From Oxyura jamaicensis (Eukaryota > Chordata > Aves > Anseriformes > Anatidae): a stretch of DNA of 64,000 nucleotides. The position numbers and the translations under genes are program-made. Below are positions 33,001 to 46,019 of this stretch, one piece after another (the first letter of the stretch is position 1; the number at the start of each line of letters is the position of its first letter). The notes under the pieces are model-generated. The model saw only the letters and a list, made by a program, of their open reading frames with translations. It had not been told where the DNA came from and ran no database searches. The stretch covers positions 10,082,505 through 10,146,504 of the forward strand of contig NC_048896.1 of assembly GCF_011077185.1 (NCBI RefSeq), written 5' to 3'.

Positions 33001-36000
33001 TTAACAAAGCAGTGATGGTGCTGGGAACTACTTGTAGCTAAAATGTCCATTAAAAATGCACAAAACTAACAGGCAACAACATTTGCATAAGATAGTGTGC
33101 TTAAAATAAGTAAATGATCATTTTATGGGAACATACCAAGAATCATCTACCCTTAGGTTACTGGTGTTCTAGCATGCAACTAAGATGTTTTTATCTACCC
33201 TTCACTTATGTATTCATAACTCTTCAATTTTTATAGAGATCTCTAAAATCACACAGCTGAGATGCTAAGTGAAGAGTCTAAGTGTCTGAAAATACCAGTA
33301 ACTCAATTACACGCCGATATCTACCTATACCTTATGTGGTATTTGCTGTACCAAGGACAAGAGGAAATGTGAAAGCCTCACAGATAATCTCTGGTGAAAA
33401 AAATCGTTATGATATTGGAGCAGAGGAACCTTAAAACAATTGTGCTAATTGAATAAGATTTAAGTAGTATCTGTTTTCTGGCCGTTGGGCTGTCACAGCT
33501 TAATTGCCTATGATCTGAGTTGTAGTTATCAGATAGGCATCTTAGCACACTAATCTTCTGAGAACAATGCATATCTTCCTGAAGAGAAGTGTGACAGCCT
33601 GTGCTTGGGAATATTAATGTGGCTAAGCAATAGAGGACACTAATGTGCAAAGTTACAGCAATATTGCTTTCTATTACTTATCCATACTTTAAGACTGTTG
33701 TTTTAGCTGAAGATCTTATTAAATCTGCAGAAACTTTAAAATGCCTTTTTTACTTGAAGCTCAACCTTAAATTCTAAATTTGCCTGATAATAAACTTGTG
33801 TTTTATGTCCATATAATCTTTTCTTAGAGCAAAGCTTTATCACATGGTCATGAAATCCCAGCAAGGTCAAAAAGAAAGAACAAATTTCCCAATTAGTTAA
33901 GTTTGGCTTGCTGTTATCAGCAAATGTATGCTAGGAACAAGGTCTGATCAAGTGTAAGCCAAGCTACATACTTAACAATGATCCAAAAAAAAAAGAGTTC
34001 GCACACACACAAAAAAAAAGGGCAGGATCTGGATAAATTTGACCCAGAGAGTAACCAAATACCAACATAATGGTAGACCCGAAACTGTTGAAATGTACTG
34101 GGATGTGAGCTGATGAATGTCTTGTACTGAGAAGGAAACAAATAGAATTGCTTCACCCCGGTCTTAGCTCCTAGATGAAGTTGACAGAAGTGACTGGAAT
34201 GTAGTAACACACTTTTGCTCTTAAATGTTTGGGGGTTTGTGAATGGCAGTAATAATACTTCTAGATTTGCTTCGTTCTTGCAGGTGTGTGACACGTATCT
34301 GAAGTACAATCTGCCTCTGTTGATAATGCCTCCTGCTGGAGTTTTCTACCCAGCATTGCTTAGCATGGATTCTGTCAGCTTGAATCAGCTCTGCTACATT
34401 ATGTACAGGTACTACAAGTGGTGTGGGCTGCAGGGAATCCTCTTGTCTTTTGTTTTGATCTTTTGGAAATGAAGTTACTTTGTAAAACCTGAATTTGAGA
34501 TCTCTACTTTCTCTGACTGTATAAGGCAAAGGTGAAATGTTCCAGCTGTGCCAAGCATTCTTGATACAGTATTTTATAGCTGTAGTTTATAATCTTTTTT
34601 CCATGCTGTTATTCCAAATGGCAAGATTCTGACCTCTTTCCTTTTATTATTTCCGTATCTTTGGTAGGTGAAGGAAGGAGTTTGCATATTTTGAGAGAAT
34701 TTAAGTCACCTAGCAACAAGGAGCTGGAATCATTTGTAGTTAACCATTAAACTTCTCAGTCTTGTGCTCTGACCACCAGACTTAAGCGTTTCCTTGCAAT
34801 TTCTGTAATGTGCTGAGTAGGAAGCACTTCTGCCACCCCCATCCCTGTGGGAATTTGGGACTGCCTTGTGCTGCCAGCAGGTCCAAAGACAGCACTGTTT
34901 AGCTCTCAGCAGGATCCACCAACATGTCTGCTGTTCTTGGCCTTGTTAGTTCCAGTGGCTGCATCTGCGAAGAAGAGTAGCCAATTGCTGACAGCTGGCG
35001 TAGGGCTCACCATGTGGTTATTCCTCTAAGGAATCTGCAGGGTAATTAACATGACAAGACGGTCCCTGGGAAATGAGAGGAGCTAGTGCTTATTATCTAG
35101 AACAACTGTCAAGTCGGGTTACTTCCAGTGACTTCTGTTTCTCTGCTTAGTGAATGAAAGTCTCCCTCCTTAAAGATACACAGCACTTTTCTGCTGATTT
35201 CAACCCTGTATGCCAATTCTTGCATATAGCCTTTATGAGGGTTACTGTACCAGGTAAGCTGGTCATGTGCTCATCCAAGACACGGATCTTACCAGATTTC
35301 GCCCACCCTTCCCCAGCAAAAACATGTCAAGTGATTAAGTCCCTTTGAATTCATTTTCCTGCCTCTCTTTTTAAAAGAGGAGGAAAGTCTGATGGTCTCT
35401 TGTTGGGAAGAAACGTTTTCTTAATATCCTGTGTCAGCATTCTTCCAGTGTTTGTCAGCACTGGTAGGTTGTAAAATTTTCAGACATCTAACTTTCTCTT
35501 TTGTTTGCTTTTTGAGGTATCGAGCCAACTTGGTTGCTGCGAAAGAAAATGAGCTGAGTAAAAAGGTATCTGCTATGTGCTAGAACAGACCTTAGTAAGA
35601 AACTGGGTTGAATGGAGGGAAGGTGTTTTGATAGCTCTCTTTTAAGGACTGGAAAGAACACAACAGCTTTGAAGATGCTATTTATTGATTTTATTTTCTT
35701 GTCCCTCAGAAAAAGCAGCAATTCAAATTCAGTAGCCAGACATACCAAGAATACAACCAGTACATAATAGCTATGGTGGGATGTCTGTGGACATCCAGTG
35801 CGTTCCAGAAGGATAATCATCCTCAGGGTGTTCGTCTGGATGATGAATTACTGAAGAAAACTGGAGTGCAGGAATTCAAAAACAGCTTTAACATTGTCTA
35901 CCACCCCGCCATGATGGGCTACGCTGTCCTCTTCCTGCAGCAGGTAATGGTGTAGGCTAATACACCTTTGGCAGCACCAGGTGTTCTGTATTGACAGTTT

Positions 36001-38336
36001 CTCTACAAGTGTCTCTGAGTAAAATCTACTCAGTGTCTGAGTAAAACGGTTCTAGATGTGAATTTGTGCTTATTTTGAGGATAGAACTACGATAGTCAAA
36101 TTTCTCATTATTTAGCTAATTCAGTAATAACTTTCCAATAGTACATTCTGCCTTACAGAATACAACCCATGACCTAAACTTCTAAACTTCTGCACATGAA
36201 GAAATGCATAATTAAGTTGTATTCAGGTGCCCATAGCAGAACTTCTAGCAGAACACCTTTTGAGAATTACTTATTAAAATGAAATACAAGTAGCGTTTCA
36301 AGTAGAGAAGCAGGATAACATGGTGTATCGTATTGTCCAATGAGTTCTGCTAGTAGTTGAATTCCAAGTGCTCTCGTGTTTGGTGCAGCTACTGAACAGC
36401 GGAGGGAGCAGCTTACCAGAGTTGTTCCTGTTCAAGATGTGCATGCTGCTCTGAGAAATTAGCTTTTGTAGGCTATCCAAGAGGTGCACAAAGCTGCCAT
36501 TTTGTTACAAGGATTGCTGGCAGACAGCGAGGATGCTCTTGGAATGAAACCTAGGAACTCTGATGTGAAAGGTGAAAGAATGCTGGTTAGGAATGTTTCA
36601 CAAGTCTGCCTTGGTTTATGTGCTTAGTGTCTCGAGTCTAGGTACTTTGTAACTGCTGACTTAAACTCAAGTTTTGCCTTTGCCAGAAGAAATAATTTTA
36701 TTTTTGTTAAATACAATTTTTGGTCTTTCTGCTGTTATTGCAGAATTAGGTTTTCATATGTTTTGTCTAGGTCCTTTTTGTTCTGATGCTTCCAGATACT
36801 GCCTTGTAGCTTTTGGAAGTTTAAAAAAAGCCTGGAGATTTCTTGCATTCTTCCCACTGCAGCACCAAGAAAGAGATTTTGCTTAGTAGCTACTACTGAT
36901 GTATTTTAAGACAAGAGAAAATATTTACCTGCAGTTTCATCTTTTCTTGAACACTGCGTTGCTTAGCGCCAGAGGGCACTGCTCTGCAGCACACTATGAG
37001 AACATGAGCAGTAAACTAAATGTCAGTATGCTCTCTCCTCTTGCTCTGTCTAGTTGGGAATTATCTGTCTGATGTTTTGAAGGGATGGCTTTTTACTCTG
37101 TGGAGATACAGTTGCTAAGGGTATCTATACATATTCTCTGTTGCTATCCAGTAATGTTGCAGCACAGGGCAAGACTGTCTCCCCCTTGTCTTGCCATTTG
37201 TTTTTTGGCCAAGTATAATGCTGGAAGCTCGTTCTGAAATACGATTAAATATCTGTGAATTTCTTTGTGCACCTACAATTCCTGATTTAGCAGGAGACTA
37301 AGCAGAGGCTCGGTACTGGATGTACTTTTTTAATCTGACTTGACGTTGTGTTTATTTCCTCTCATTAAGGCCTGTCCAGAAGATACCACCTTCAACTTCA
37401 GTTTAATTAAGGTAAGATTTCTTGTTTCAGTGAAAACAGGCAATTTTCAGTGGACAAGAGGAGAATGAGGTGGTAGCATTCACCCATAAAAATTTTGAAA
37501 ATTCCAGCTCTACTTAGGTTCAGTTTTTCAACAGGGCCAAACATAAGCACGTCAACATTTGAGAAATTAGGTATGTAGCCAACTGTGGTTAGTGATCTGA
37601 GATTTTTACATATTTCCTCCAGGAGTCAGTGCAGTATCAGGGCAAGGCTGTTTTCTGTGCAGACTACAGAAAAAAAATTGTTTTGGTGTACTAGAAGCAG
37701 AATTCCTATTAACAATGAATTTAATATTAAATTTCTGAGGTGAATGAGTAGCTTTTTTTACAGCTTTGAACAGGAGTCCTCCACTGAGCAATTGCCATGG
37801 CATTTTCTTCCCTTTCCTGTATCAAAGTGTACACGAAGCCTGATCTGGAAGAATCACTCAGTGATGGAAGAAAGACTTCAATATCCATGTTCATTTGATC
37901 TTTGATGTCTTTGTTGTTGATCCAATAGACTTTGCTCTTTTAGAATTAGGATTTATAAATCTTCAGTACTAAAAAAGGTCACAATTTGTCATTTATCATG
38001 ATTTGTCAAGCGAAAAACATGTAATACGTAAGTGAAAAGTTTGTGTGTCTGGGTGCAGAATGGGACCCTTGTATACCTGTGGGTATCTGTGGACTAGGAT
38101 GGTTGTTGTCAAACTGTGGCAGGTGACATTTGCAGACCTTTTCAGATTGCTTCAAGAAAGACAAGGCTATGCCTTGCACATCTGATTATTCTTTCTTTTA
38201 ATAGGGAAAGAAGTGGAACTGGTATCTGGAGTATCTCTATGCACAAGGTTTAAAAGGCCTGAAGCTCTTTGTTGAAAGCAGCATCAATCGTGTTTCCCAG
38301 GCCTCTCAAAATAAAGCAGGGGATGTGGAAGTGTGA
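24092..38336 (+). CDS. CENPI: CENPI, centromere protein I (CCAN kinetochore subunit)
   Basis: CENP-I belongs to the CENP-H/I/K/M complex of the constitutive centromere network and is needed for kinetochore assembly. Twenty coding exons join in phase: 24092-24281, 24566-24703, 25649-25767, 26378-26485, 27706-27754, 28047-28093, 28826-28915, 29277-29405, 29909-30073, 30334-30454, 30659-30750, 31072-31189, 31288-31352, 31846-31943, 32351-32486, 34284-34408, 35517-35565, 35710-35943, 37370-37411, 38205-38336. They give 748 residues; human has 756. Diagnostic segments are MGVQPHLQALLSLYK, LPLWDGFCCRSQ, LAQLFFTS, YFKCSVLECLKELLQNWL, FLLYFILDFYE, YQEYNQY, AMVGCLWTS and KKWNWYLEYLYAQGLKGLKL. The N-terminal 70 residues are polar and poorly conserved. 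Two junctions are unusual: a GC donor after 28093 and a GAG acceptor before 35517. Introns are AT-rich; apart from one CR1 fragment they show no recognisable element. The largest is 32487-34283. Confidence 0.95.
28092..28099 (+). other. CENPI: GC-AG splice donor in CENPI
   Basis: The exon 28047-28093 ends CAAAAATG followed by GCAAGT, so the intron begins GC and ends at GACAG (28825). No GT nearby keeps both the frame and the conserved KMGVQPHLQ join. GCAAGT is the typical extended form of natural GC donors. Confidence 0.8.
29430..29670 (-). mobile_element. CR1 LINE 3' fragment (antisense in CENPI intron)
   Basis: The run begins GAATCATAACATGG and continues GGTTGGAAAAGACC, ATCATCCAGTCCAACC and TTCCCTGGGCAGCCTG. 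These are hallmark stretches of avian CR1 3' ends read in reverse complement. About 240 bp remain, the usual severe 5' truncation, with several substitutions suggesting an old copy. It starts only about 25 bases after the donor at 29405. Confidence 0.85.
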
Positions 38337-38383
38337 CTCTGGGACTCATTGGAGCCTTTTTATCTTCTGGAACAGAAAAGCAG

Positions 38384-38389
38384 AATAAA
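38384..38389 (+). terminator. proximal poly(A) signal, CENPI
   Basis: AATAAA lies 48 bases after the CENPI stop. It would give a very short 3' UTR, and downstream GT-richness is modest, so the distal signal at 39535 may be used instead or as well. Confidence 0.35.
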
Positions 38390-39534
38390 ATGGACTGTGT
38401 CACTAATCCTTCCTCAGTGGAAAGAAACAGAGCAATTACCCTTGCCTGCATTTTCTTACTGGCATCTGTGTTAGGAAAGCAAAGATACAGAAGGAATGCT
38501 GAGGCTGGCTTGGTTCACTAACACTGACCACTATTTCTGCCTTCTGCTGAACTTCTTTGGTCTGAGGCTGCTGAGCTCATATGCTATGTAACATCCTTGT
38601 TTTTCTTTGTTGGAATATCTGCTTTGATTGAGGAACAAACGTGCTGCATTTTAAACTGCACGAAGCACTGCTCCTTCAAATACATAGCCTTGATCCATGA
38701 CCTCCTTTGCCTTCCTTGACAGCAAGAGAAACAGTTTAATCCGAATTTCAGGGACCCTGTATGTATACTGGACTGAAGGACTACAGGCTTCCCACTTCCC
38801 TGTTGTACCACATACATACTGGCTCTTAACAGGGTGTCAAACTGATCTTCCTGAACTTCATTTTCATTATTAAGGTTCCAGAAGAGACATTCTTGATAAC
38901 TTTGCTTATAGTTCTCTTTTAATTTAGCTGGAATAGTGCTCAGTTCATGGTTTATTGATAATTTGAGCATCTGAACAGTGTTGCCACCTGTTCCCTATTT
39001 TCTATTAATGAGTTCATATGTGGCTTGCCTTTTCCTTTTTAGCTCTGTACATGTTGTATATTGCATGTGTACATATGTATAATTTATATTCTGTAAAAAT
39101 TCTTCCAACATGTCATTTTGAAGGAACTGCTAAAAATGTATCTTCTGTCACTTTGTTTTAACACTGAGCAAAAGTCGGGAGAAGCTGAACACGGGTCTTC
39201 AACAACTGAGTGAACGTTGTCTCTCTGCTGTGAAATGAAGTTGTAAATGCTCAACAGGTGGGACAATATGCTGAATTTTGCATTGTGAATCTGTACTTTG
39301 ATCCAGTAAAGGAATTATATCAGTCCTGAGTGACTCCAGAGCCACTGAAGATGTGTGTTGGTTTCTTCATTGTCCCAAAAGCAGACTGCTTCTAGGTTTT
39401 GTAGCCTATTGATTTTTTAAGTTCAACTAGGTGATCTGATTTATATACACCTGTGTGTGCGCATATATTTTTTTCTCCAAAGAAAGATTTCGTAAGACTG
39501 TGAAAGAAAGAGACTTGCAAAGAGATTTCCTCAG

Positions 39535-39540
39535 AATAAA
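39535..39540 (+). terminator. distal poly(A) signal, CENPI
   Basis: AATAAA about 1.2 kb after the stop codon. The intervening sequence is AT-rich and frame-less, consistent with a 3' UTR. Transcript data would be needed to choose between the signals. Confidence 0.45.
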
Positions 39541-40915
39541 GTATGGCCCTTTCTCATCTGGCTGCACTATTCCAGCTAGTGCAAATGCTGTTTTCTGTCA
39601 AGAGAAACATATTTTTAGAAATCCTGATTACTTTCTCATGATAGTGGAAACTAAACAGCTCACAAACTTCCCAGTGAATGTGTTTCAAGAGGTGGTGCTA
39701 ATGTAACTACTTATCTCCCTTAGAAACTGTGACTCTAGTTTTGGACCAGCTCAGCTCGGTGGTTTGTGCTTCTCCCAACACCCGCCTCCTAACACGGCTG
39801 GCTGACAGTCCCTATCGTAGTGTCAGTTATTATACTCCTGGAGGGTTTTATGTTCCTGTTTCAGCTAAGGATTAAAGGAGGAGAGCTATGGTCCTTAGCT
39901 GAGTAAAAGAGGAGAGTTAGCAGTCCTTGGCTGTTTCTTTCTATAATTTCTATGTTAAACCATCTTCTTTTCAGAAAGGTATTAGAAATGTCAGCACTTA
40001 TGCTGGGAGGCCTGTGTTCTACGCTTCTTAGAGACAGCTTAATCCCTTGCCTTTGTCTCTCATAGAAGCCTGGTCAACATCTGAAGATAATTGTATTTTT
40101 GCATTGTTAGCTGGGATACCATTTAGGAACAGGGCTGGAGGGATAGAGAGCCCTGGGAAAAGCTGGGCGACTCAGTTCTAAATCTGTGTTTGGCAGGCTG
40201 ACTCAGTGAGGAAGGGAACAAGAAGAAAGACTGCTTGTTACCTGTGTGCTCTCAGGAGTTTGTAGAAGGAGCAGAGCAGTGCATAGGTTCTTAATGTGTG
40301 ATGCATGGAAGTGTATTTAAAGATGCTTATAGCAGAACACTATATGATATGCTAAATGTTGTATAGCTATTGGTCCCTGAGATCAGTTTTTCCCTGAGCT
40401 TGGTATTTGCTTCAGAAATGACAGAATCATGCTAGGGAAGACTATTGCTGCATGACGAGGTTTTTGTACACAATTTGTTAAAAGACTCAACACAATTTTG
40501 TTATTTGAGTACACAGGATGGACATTTAGAGGTGCAGGAGAAAAGTAACAGGGCAAATAACTTTCCTTTAATGGCAGCTTTGTCAGTAAATATACTAAAG
40601 ACAGCTGTTTAAAATCCTCTCCATGTAGCAGTGATATGCCTGGTGCTACTGGCATTTGAGATGACTTAGCGTCTCAATGCCTTGGTCATTCTTTTCTTTC
40701 ACATCTGGACTTCTCTTTTCTAGACATCTGATTTTTTTGTCTAGTAACATTCCATTTGCATGGGCTTTTTAGGGAGAAAAGTGCCGCTGTATCTCTTTTT
40801 TCCCCCACTCTTTGTTTTCTATCTATCTACCATGGTAACTTTTGCAGACAATTTTCTGTTACAAGCATATACTCGAAGTCTTGGCTGACCATAGCATCCG
40901 CTGTGAGGACTACAA

Positions 40916-41827
40916 TGGAGAGAGCCAAGCCCTATCAATTTCCTGGTAAGAGACAAAAGAAATCAGCGACTTGTCTCTAGTGCCTTTTTCTGCCAGTTGT
41001 AAGGTGTGTGTTGTATGTACGCACCATGAAAGAATACTGGAAACAACTGTCTTGTGGTACTGTTTGATAGGAAGAATGCAGGATGAAAAGTTTATTAAGC
41101 CTCATGTTCGACTTTCTAGTAGCCTGGTTAGCTGCTTCTAAAAAGGGAGATCTTTCCCTTTAGAAGAATCTCTGAGTAGGTACTAGATAAGGGTTTCAGA
41201 GTAGGTACTAGATAAGGGTTTCAGAGTACAGACAGCCAGAGCCTTGTCTGAGGTAAGCAGGCTTAGCTCCACTGCTTCCTAATGGTGATGTGGTGAGCTG
41301 CACCAGCTGAACATCTGGTCCACAGTTCACAGAACCAATGCCATGAACTCCTCCCCTGTCAGAGGCATGGGCCTGAGTATTATTGCATCTGAAAATGCAA
41401 ATGCCTCGGGCTCAAGTTAAGCTGAATTCCTTTTCTGAAGCTATTTTTGCTTTGTGTTGCTATTAATCAAGATTTTTCTTTGTAGGAAGAGAAGCATCTG
41501 TACATCTTTATGCATCAGGAAGTGTTGTCCTTTCAGAAAGAGTCAACTTGCTCTGAAAGAGTTAACAATTTCAACCTGTTTTCAGCTGGAATGAGGAAAC
41601 TGGTTCCTCTGTGTCCCTGCTTTCTATTCTCTTGTTGGCCTACTTCCCTCTGCTTGCATTTTGCATTCCTAATGCCATGAATAAATCAGGACCCAAGGAT
41701 TTAGAAGGTGGTACAGCTGTAGCCACTCAGAAAATTGAACCTCTGAGGCTTGTGTTGCAGCTCTTACAACTGCCAATATGTATGGTTCTGAATCCTGCTA
41801 ATAGCATTTAACTGGTACCAAAAATAA
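40916..41827 (+). other. possible two-exon transcript of unknown type
   Basis: A good donor TTTCCTG|GTAAGAG ends a possible exon at 40945. A strong acceptor (CAACCTGTTTTCAG, ending 41584) opens a possible exon that runs to AATAAA at 41822-41827, followed by GT-rich sequence (TGTGTGTTTGT). Joining the two opens only a short frame from ATG 40916. A different frame in exon 2 (41611-41811) has a hydrophobic, signal-peptide-like start but no ATG. I do not recognise either product. A noncoding RNA or chance signals are equally likely. Confidence 0.2.
41174..41223. repeat. perfect 25-bp tandem duplication
   Basis: The unit starting GAGTAGGTACTAGATAAGGG is present twice head to tail (41174-41198, 41199-41223) without a mismatch. 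It appears to be a recent slippage duplication. Confidence 0.85.
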
Positions 41828-42406
41828 AACGTGCTTCTGCGCCCTTTTCCAACAATGTGTGTTTGTACTTCTACCCAGCCTCTCCTCACTTAGCTTCCTT
41901 TGTCTCCGAGTTCAAGCTCAGTTATAAGTGCAGGGCCATCTCCTCCTGAACACGGTGACAAAAGGGTTTATCACAAATCTTTACCCAGAGGACAAAAGAC
42001 TAGGGAAACTGAGGGCTCTGACCTGGCTAAGAGTTCATCTTCCCTACAGCATCTGAGCACAGTGAAACTCCTCTCTCTGGCTATGATCCCAGATCCTCTG
42101 ATAACTGGTCATTAATAATGCACGCTGGCCTGCTTTTATTAGTAGCGCTGTGGTTCCTGAGGGAGTGTGTGAGGGAGCTCTTTGCATGCTCTTTAGTCAG
42201 AGGATGCGTCCAGTCCGGGAGAGCAACAACAACAGGTATTGGTAACAAGCTTGCTCTGGAAGTCTCCAAATATTTAATTCCAGGAAAAGCTGATTTCTGG
42301 CTTGCTAATGGTCCCTCATTATAGCTCTGCTTTTCAGAGTAAAAGTAGTGATTCTGGTCTGATGGTGGTTTGATTCTGCCAAATCTTGCTTTTGACTTAG
42401 AAGGTC

Positions 42407-42434
42407 ATAAAATCACATGGTCGTGTGATTTTAT
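42407..42434. repeat. 11-bp perfect hairpin
   Basis: ATAAAATCACA (42407-42417) and TGTGATTTTAT (42424-42434) are exact inverses around a 6-base loop TGGTCG. It is isolated, with no flanking mobile element recognised. Confidence 0.75.
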
Positions 42435-43354
42435 ACGCAGGATTTCTGCTAGAGCTGTCGAGGCAGGCGCTGAAGTAATAATATTGGTGGCTTTAGTAAA
42501 GAGCATGCCTTGTGATACGGCTTTATTTCTCTCCTTCTCAATTTCCTGTCTTTACGAGTCAGAAGTCTTCACAGCAGAGGGCAAGATATTTTATAAAATG
42601 CCTTAGCATGGAGTCTAAGTTCCATTTCCAAGCTCACTACTGTCCTGCACAAACCTAAGTTCAGAGAGTCAGTCCTCAAAAAAAGCTGCAGGGACCTTAC
42701 ACAGGCTCAAAACACTATTTTAACCTTGGCAGCATTCAGAAATCTGTAGGCTTAGATGTGACCCCCTTCTGCAGCCTAATGAATTAACGTTCATCAGCCA
42801 GGCTTTGGTGCCTGTCAGAAACGTGACACAAAACGGACCCTTCTTGTGCCGGCTAGGAGGTGGGATATGAAAGGCACGAGAACACGGCCAAGTTCCTGAG
42901 CCTCAGGCACTGGATGGAGATTGGAACAGATACTTCTGAAATTTTTATTGTCTGTCTAAATCGTCTGGGCTCTTCCCTTAAGGAACAGTGGTAAGCTCTG
43001 TGTGTGTATAAATATATTTTTAGTCTGTAAGCAGCATCCTCATACTGTTTGACTCTCTTTCCTCCAATACCTGTACTGCCTGTAAGTCCTGAGGGTGATC
43101 TCCCCAGGAAGAGGTTTCTCGTTCCAGGCCTGCAACATTCCCTCTGTGGCTCATTGTACACGGATCACTAAGCAGTTTCCTTTCTCTTAGGGCACCTCTG
43201 TTCTGTGTCTAAGTGAATCTTCAGCAGCTCTTGCATGATCTCCTTCCTGCTCCTTTGTGTGCAGAGCCCAGTAAATAGGGAGGGGGATGGAAAGCATAGC
43301 ATAAATGTGCTGACAGCCTTTGAAGAACAAAAAAAGCCCCTGAAAACTGCTTGT

Positions 43355-43470
43355 CTGCCTTCCCTCCCTCTCCTTCATGTTTTTTGCATTTTTTTTCTAT
43401 CATTTTCTCCTTTGTCTCTTTCTTCCTCTCATCATCCTTCCCTCAAGTTCTTTAACTCCTTCTCTTTTTG
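43355..43470. repeat. polypyrimidine-rich tract
   Basis: About 115 bases on the plus strand are overwhelmingly C and T (for example TCCCTCCCTCTCCTTC and TCCTTTGTCTCTTTCTTCC). It is low-complexity sequence without a coding signal. Confidence 0.6.
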
Positions 43471-46019
43471 ACACCCAGCACTCGTCCTTTCGGTGCTCAC
43501 GGCTCTGGGAAGCTTTCCTCTCTCCCTGCGGCCTTCCTCCTTTCTCATTCGGGCAGGACTGCCTCAGGCCCCGCTGCAGGAACAAACAAGAAGGGGGATT
43601 CGTTCTGAGTGCATGTCAGCTGCCTGCCTGTATCAGTTCCCTCCCTATTCTTCTTCCTCACCCCAGGTGTCGTGCTTTTGGAAACTATCCTGCTGGTTTT
43701 CTAAAGACTTTAGGCAGCGTAGAGTCTGTGCTCGGGAGGTTTCTGTGCTCATTGATGCTAGCGAAGGAGTCAGTTATTTACTTGGCATCAGTTATTTAAA
43801 CAGACGAAGGAACAATGCGGTATGATGTCTGGGTAACCTTTCTTAGGTTCGTCTCAAGCTGAATTTAGAGCCCTGGATTCTAGTTTTATTGAAAAAAGGC
43901 TCTTTGTGCTCTACCCCCAAGCATGCTTGGCTGTCTAATGTGCCGGAATGGACAGGCAGCTCCGTCCCTTTGTCCGCGATCTGTTCCTCCTGGCTTTCTC
44001 TCTGCAGGTAGGCACGGCACAACCACTCTGATCAATGATCCTGCATCAAAAGCATGTTACTGTTTTGATATGTATGGCTGTGGCAAAATTCAGCCTCGTC
44101 TGTTATTTCAATTAGGTGGAGACCCAGATGAGGGAGCCCTGCATCCCAGGAAAGCAGGGCTGTAGGCTCTCGGAAATAGACAGGATTTCTTGGAGCCGTA
44201 AGGGGTGTTTTCCCTGCTCACAAGCCTTTCACCAAACCCTTCTTCAGCAGCAGGATCCACAAGTACATTGTCAGTGTCTGGCCCTTGGGAAAATGCTCTT
44301 TGTCTGTTCCTGTATTCTCCTGTAAGCAAGTGTGCATGTCTATATACACCCCCGGTCAGTGTTTAGCTGTCTTTGTGGTGCTTGTGGCTGGGAGGCTGTC
44401 AGGGTGTTTATGATTTGTTTCTGTGTGTAGGAGCTTCATGGCCTCCAACAGCTTCTCCAGCCCTAGGTTGGGAATTAAGCCCCATCGGGCTCCACCAGCT
44501 GCTTCTCCACACAAAATATCACGCGGGTGCCTTGTCAGAGGTAACTTGAAAAAATTCCCTGTGCGTTGTGAAAGGCAGAGATGGGTTGAACACAGGCATA
44601 CGAGCGTGCTCTGACCTACTGCCTTCCTTGCTGCTGCGGCATTGTGCTTCCTGCAGCTTTGCTTCACTTTGTATTTTCTGTGTTTAATACTGCTCTTTAT
44701 GGGGGATTTCGGAGAATTTATGCCTCACTAGTGAACTGTAATCTTCCTTACACAATCCACTCCATAGGTTCCTAGATAAAGCATCACTCTCTAAAATACT
44801 TTAATTGAGAAAAATCATGATCCCAAACTTCTCTGTCACTCTGATATTCTAAATCAGTCCATTTCTCTGTAGGCAGCCTGAATCAGCATCACTTATCTGC
44901 ATGGTTCCTAGACCTCTCTAGACCACTTCGTCTAACAGGTGCTTCCTAGGCAGCACAGCATATGCTTGGCTTAAATAAATAGGTTATCTGGGTGAGTTAG
45001 CATATCTGAGGAACAGTTTCGGGTTAGCTGAATAAAAAATGAATTCTTGAAACAGCAGCACCTAGCTCTTGCACAGGGCTTTCATCAGGAGACCCCGGAG
45101 CAGACAGGAAATGCTGCTTGCAGATGTTAGTCCCAGCTCAGGCCAAGAGGCAGGGAGAAGGTTTTGTGATCTGTCCTACCTGACTCAGCCGCCCAGTGGC
45201 CGAGCCACAAACTCAGTTGGCTTCTGATCCCCAGCCTGATATTTCATTAAAGTAGGCAGGAGGCAAAGAATATGTGAATTTTGAAGAGGTTCTTAGATCT
45301 CAGTAGTAATAAAACAAAGGAAAAATACAACTACTACTACAGAAACATGGGAGTGGGAACAGACATCTGCTTTGAGGATATGGCTTTTAGTGGGAAGAAG
45401 GATTATTTTGAATGAACTTTGTCTGATAAAAATTATGAGTGGAAAGAAATTCTGAGTTTTATTTGGGGAAATAATAAAAAAGTTAAGGAGGAGGCTAACA
45501 GCATTTCCTCTTCCACACAAGAGGGAAAATGTTCCTCTTCTTTCAGGAGATGTGGGATTTCAGAGGAAGGAAGACACAGAGTTTGAGGAGAGTGAGCCCG
45601 CGTTTCAGGAAGCAATTCTGAGATGAGGGCTATTTTAGAAGAGGAATTTAACAGGTGGGGGGTTACGGGAAGCAAAATAGTGAAAATAATAACCTTGAAC
45701 TATATCAACATCTGAAGTACCCTGCTGAAAATGTGGATGCTACAACTTCGGTTAGTGTTTCGATTGGCTGGTAACACATGGCACTTAGTGTTAGGGAAGT
45801 TCCATCTTCCGAGAGATTCAGCCAAATTAAAATTGATTTTGAATAAAGAGCTAGTAGTAAAGGCTTTGGGGTCATACCAGACACAGCTCTTATTTCTAGC
45901 TTAAAAGAAATTTCAAACTAAAAGTAGTGTTAATAGATCTCCATAGAGCTCAATTTTCACCAGTCATTTTCAGCAAATGCCTTTGTATTCAGGGCGTTCG
46001 GTGTTTTGTGGCTTTGTAT

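Noticed and set aside
41611..41811. Signal-peptide-like hydrophobic frame, considered as a secreted peptide precursor
   Set aside because: No in-frame ATG, no dibasic processing sites in a sensible place and no family resemblance. Kept only as part of the uncertain transcript finding.
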